Shown one piece after another: positions 29,587 to 32,072 of a DNA stretch of 32,072 bases. The notes under the pieces are model-generated. The model was given only the letters and a program-made list of their open reading frames with translations. It was not told the origin of the DNA and searched no databases. Positions within the stretch are counted from its first letter, which is position 1. The number at the start of each line of letters is the position of its first letter. The translations under genes and the position numbers were made by a program. Origin of the DNA: a virus; IMG/VR virus record IMGVR_UViG_3300021964_000284, positions 1-32,072 of that record; one strand, written 5' to 3'.

Positions 29587-32072
29587 CAGGTAATCTGGTT
29601 GTCCTAGCAGCAATGAATTGACTAATTGAAGATTCATTTTCTAATAGCGTTATACCAGAAGTTACTGTTGTATTTCCTCGATCATACCAGCTCTTACCTA
29701 CACGTTTAATTACTGTAATGCGTGTTCCTGCTGGTACTAGTGTTGTTATTCTAATGTAAGGGTTGGTTCCGTCCACAGCAAACTCTGCTTCGAGTACCTT
29801 ATCACCTGCCGGGCTTGTTGCACCTAATGATTCATCAAATACTGTTACAGGTGCTTTACGAAGACGTTTTCCGCCAACAAAGACTTCAATAATATCACAT
29901 CTTCCGTAATCTGCTGGAATAGTTGTTGCTGTCCATGTTGTTGATTCAGCCTTTGTTGGTACATACTCTAGAGGTCCAACTACTAAACTACTACCATCAC
30001 TTACAAAATCAGCTCTTTCTTGTGTTTCAGTATATGGAATTACTTCATCTATACTTGCATCAACTATGTACGATCCTGCTGAATGAGTCTCTTTAATTGC
30101 TGTTCCCTGAACTCCTCTACGTAATTGTGATAAAGTATTTCCGGCTTTTTTCAAATATTCAATTCGTTCGTTGTTGATTATAATAACACCCGGAATATTA
30201 CGTTCTCTAATAGGATCAAACAGTAGAGTTCCGTCTTTTACACTGATTGTGTCATCATAGTAATTTAATACTTGTGTTATTACTTGATCAGATGTTGATA
30301 CGTATCTATTAAACCTATAAATATTTAACATATCCTTAGATAGTTCGTATGCACTAGGCTGTCTGTAAATGTTAGAGCCAAAAACTGTGATTGATATTCT
30401 ATCACTAGGTGTTGTGTCACGGTAGATGTACATTACTCCTCTTGGCAACTCTATAGAATAATCTATATCTTGTACTAATTTTTGTCCGTTTAAATACACC
30501 CAAACATAACTAACCGATAATGGTTTAAATGGTATTTGGTAAACAACTTTTCCGCCTGTTATTTCATCCGATAATATCTTCATGGAAGGATATTCGCTAA
30601 ACCAAGTTATTTCAATTTTGTCATTGGCTGTTAGCGATACACTTTCGTCTATAACAATATTACTTTCTTCAATGCTGTACTTGCTTCGTAAGTTAGTTTC
30701 AATTTTTATAATGTCGCCGACAGTTAATACTGATTTTTCTATTGTTAATAACTTTCCAGCACCATCGTATGTGTAGTCTTGAATAAATGTTCTTAGTATT
30801 CCGTTAATAAACACTTTAATGTTAATCGGTAGAATTGAACCTGCAGGTTCCTCAGGGTCTATACCAAGTGTAAACGAATTAACTGTTCCGTCATACACAT
30901 TATAAATTGCATCAACACCCTGTAATTTAGTTCCGTTAAGTTCGACAATCATTGATGATACTGAACTCTGTTTGCTTAACTCTACAAAATTATCTAAGTC
31001 ATAACTTCTTGTACTACCATCATGTACAATTGTTTGTCTGTTAACTCGAACTACTGCTTCAAGACTCGAGTCTACTTCAGTTGCAACTCCTAATGCTAAA
31101 ATTTTAATTGTTGTATTACGAGCAGGAGCACTTACAAATTCTACCAAAGTTCTTCCTACAGTATCTAGTGTATCTGTGCTGTCATTAAATGTAGCATCAA
31201 CTTCGACACCGTTAGCAGTAACAAAAATATTTGTTGTATCAGTATAACTTGCATTAGTTAAGAACAAACTAGTATCGCCATCAGCAATAAATTGTTGGTA
31301 ATCTAATATTTCTATACCGCCAATTCCTATAGATAGTATTTCAATTATTTCGTCAGTATCCGGTGCTATTGTAAATTGTACTTGGTTATTATTAATATCA
31401 ATAACATAATCTGTATCTATTTCTTGTCTAATGCTATCAACATACACAGAAACTGATTTTGTTTCTAGGACATTTTGTCCGATATCAAATATCATTGTTA
31501 ACCCGTCTGACTTAATAACTTTTGACTGTACTGTTGCAGCACCCGTGTCAGTAGTATTGAAAACTTTAATACTAAATCCGTCTAATACTTGTCCTGGTAT
31601 ATTCTCCTCAGGAGCAGGAACTTGATCAGGTGTTACAAACTCGCTACCGTCAATTGTTATATCATCTGCATTTAATCCTGTTGCAGTTGCATATGCACCT
31701 TCCATTGCACTTAAACTTCCGCCGGACATGTTAGTATCAACAATATTAGGATCCGTAATTGTTACTGCACCATCACTGTTAACTGGACGGAATATTAATA
31801 TATCGCTTTCGTTAAGACTAATATATTCTCCAATTGGAATAGTATTTGTAGAACCGTCGCCGATAAATGTTGGCATTACAGCATTTGGATTAGTTATAAG
31901 AGAACTATCCCCAACTGCTGGTACTGCTGGTGATCCGCCTACTAATACATCAACAACATATCCTGACACGCCTGTGTCATTTTCGCCAAAGATACTTTCT
32001 ATTGTGGCAAAATTTGGTTTGCTTAACACTGGAGCAAAGTATGTATTGAACAATGCATAACCTAATGGGTTA
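29582..32072 (-). CDS. Large repeat-containing virion structural protein, 5'-partial
   Basis: At least 829 residues; the frame is open to the right window edge (NPLGYA precedes the TTG at 32053), so the start is outside. Numbering below is from that TTG. The protein is built from several related beta units of about 70-100 residues, each containing a V-x-V/L-N/D-G turn, a DY segment and a terminal strand with D-x-I-x-I: visible around 160-242, 255-322, 412-452, 503-558 and 683-785. Between 600 and 668 lies a different domain, LLFDPIRERNIPGVIIINNERIEY, LRRGVQGTAIKETHSAGSYI, known from marine T4-like virion proteins by recognition. No enzymatic motif. Probably a baseplate or proximal tail-fibre protein, as it begins the fibre operon. 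Confidence 0.7.
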   Translation of the reverse strand, partial: NPLGYALFNTYFAPVLSKPNFATIESIFGENDTGVSGYVVDVLVGGSPAVPAVGDSSLITNPNAVMPTFIGDGSTNTIPIGEYISLNESDILIFRPVNSDGAVTITDPNIVDTNMSGGSLSAMEGAYATATGLNADDITIDGSEFVTPDQVPAPEENIPGQVLDGFSIKVFNTTDTGAATVQSKVIKSDGLTMIFDIGQNVLETKSVSVYVDSIRQEIDTDYVIDINNNQVQFTIAPDTDEIIEILSIGIGGIEILDYQQFIADGDTSLFLTNASYTDTTNIFVTANGVEVDATFNDSTDTLDTVGRTLVEFVSAPARNTTIKILALGVATEVDSSLEAVVRVNRQTIVHDGSTRSYDLDNFVELSKQSSVSSMIVELNGTKLQGVDAIYNVYDGTVNSFTLGIDPEEPAGSILPINIKVFINGILRTFIQDYTYDGAGKLLTIEKSVLTVGDIIKIETNLRSKYSIEESNIVIDESVSLTANDKIEITWFSEYPSMKILSDEITGGKVVYQIPFKPLSVSYVWVYLNGQKLVQDIDYSIELPRGVMYIYRDTTPSDRISITVFGSNIYRQPSAYELSKDMLNIYRFNRYVSTSDQVITQVLNYYDDTISVKDGTLLFDPIRERNIPGVIIINNERIEYLKKAGNTLSQLRRGVQGTAIKETHSAGSYIVDASIDEVIPYTETQERADFVSDGSSLVVGPLEYVPTKAESTTWTATTIPADYGRCDIIEVFVGGKRLRKAPVTVFDESLGATSPAGDKVLEAEFAVDGTNPYIRITTLVPAGTRITVIKRVGKSWYDRGNTTVTSGITLLENESSISQFIAARTTRLPE

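Noticed and set aside
30316-30323. TATAAATA on the plus strand
   Set aside because: Inside the large minus-strand structural gene with no plus-strand gene downstream; expected by chance in AT-rich coding sequence.
1-32072. tRNA genes, CRISPR array, integrase or insertion sequence
   Set aside because: Gaps between genes are nearly all under 65 bp, the largest being 153 bp; none holds a tRNA-like cloverleaf, regularly spaced repeats or transposase-like coding sequence that I could recognise.

Overview
This AT-rich 32 kb window is a fragment of a tailed-phage genome. It most likely comes from a T4-like marine myovirus related to cyanophages or pelagiphages. The evidence is a T4-type RNase H/5'-3' exonuclease, a run of small genes resembling conserved marine T4-like unknowns, T4-style late promoter octamers ([T/G/A]ATAAATA), a tail-collar-domain fibre, and very large tail-fibre and baseplate-type proteins. 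Genes overlap or abut almost everywhere. No tRNA, integrase, CRISPR array or insertion sequence is visible. The host cannot be fixed from the sequence, and family assignments are from recognition, not database searches.

Left part, plus strand (1-5062): the end of a QueE-like radical SAM gene (its start lies outside the window), a small unknown gene, the exonuclease, then eight small genes of unknown function. Two late-type promoters (2806 and 3545) drive the last part. At 5062/5064 this block meets the minus-strand block tail to tail with one base between stop codons.

Middle part, minus strand (17514 down to 5064): a 12.5 kb set of 13 genes for sugar and small-molecule chemistry, headed by a late promoter at 17543-17550. 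In transcription order: a small unknown protein, two GT-A-type glycosyltransferase-like proteins, an unknown protein, two further glycosyltransferase-like proteins (one with a duplicated and degenerate domain), two radical SAM proteins with extra N-terminal cysteine clusters, a GT10/exostosin-like transferase, an SGNH hydrolase, a second GT10/exostosin-like transferase, a 153-bp gap rich in inverted repeats, a UDP-glucose-dehydrogenase-like enzyme and a second SGNH hydrolase. Most enzymes occur as paralogous pairs.

Right part, minus strand (32072 down to 17575): the late structural block. In transcription order: an 800+ residue repeat-containing virion protein (cut by the window edge), a smaller structural-type protein, three large paralogous fibre proteins (the first with a tail collar domain), a small unknown protein, a 2-oxoglutarate/Fe(II) oxygenase, another small protein, a fourth fibre paralogue, and two paralogous ~300-residue proteins.

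Working picture (inference): the fibre block and the glycan block are both late-transcribed from the same strand and adjacent. The glycosyltransferases, radical SAM enzymes, SGNH hydrolases, sugar dehydrogenase and oxygenase may therefore build or attach a decoration on virion fibres, or remodel the host surface glycan late in infection.
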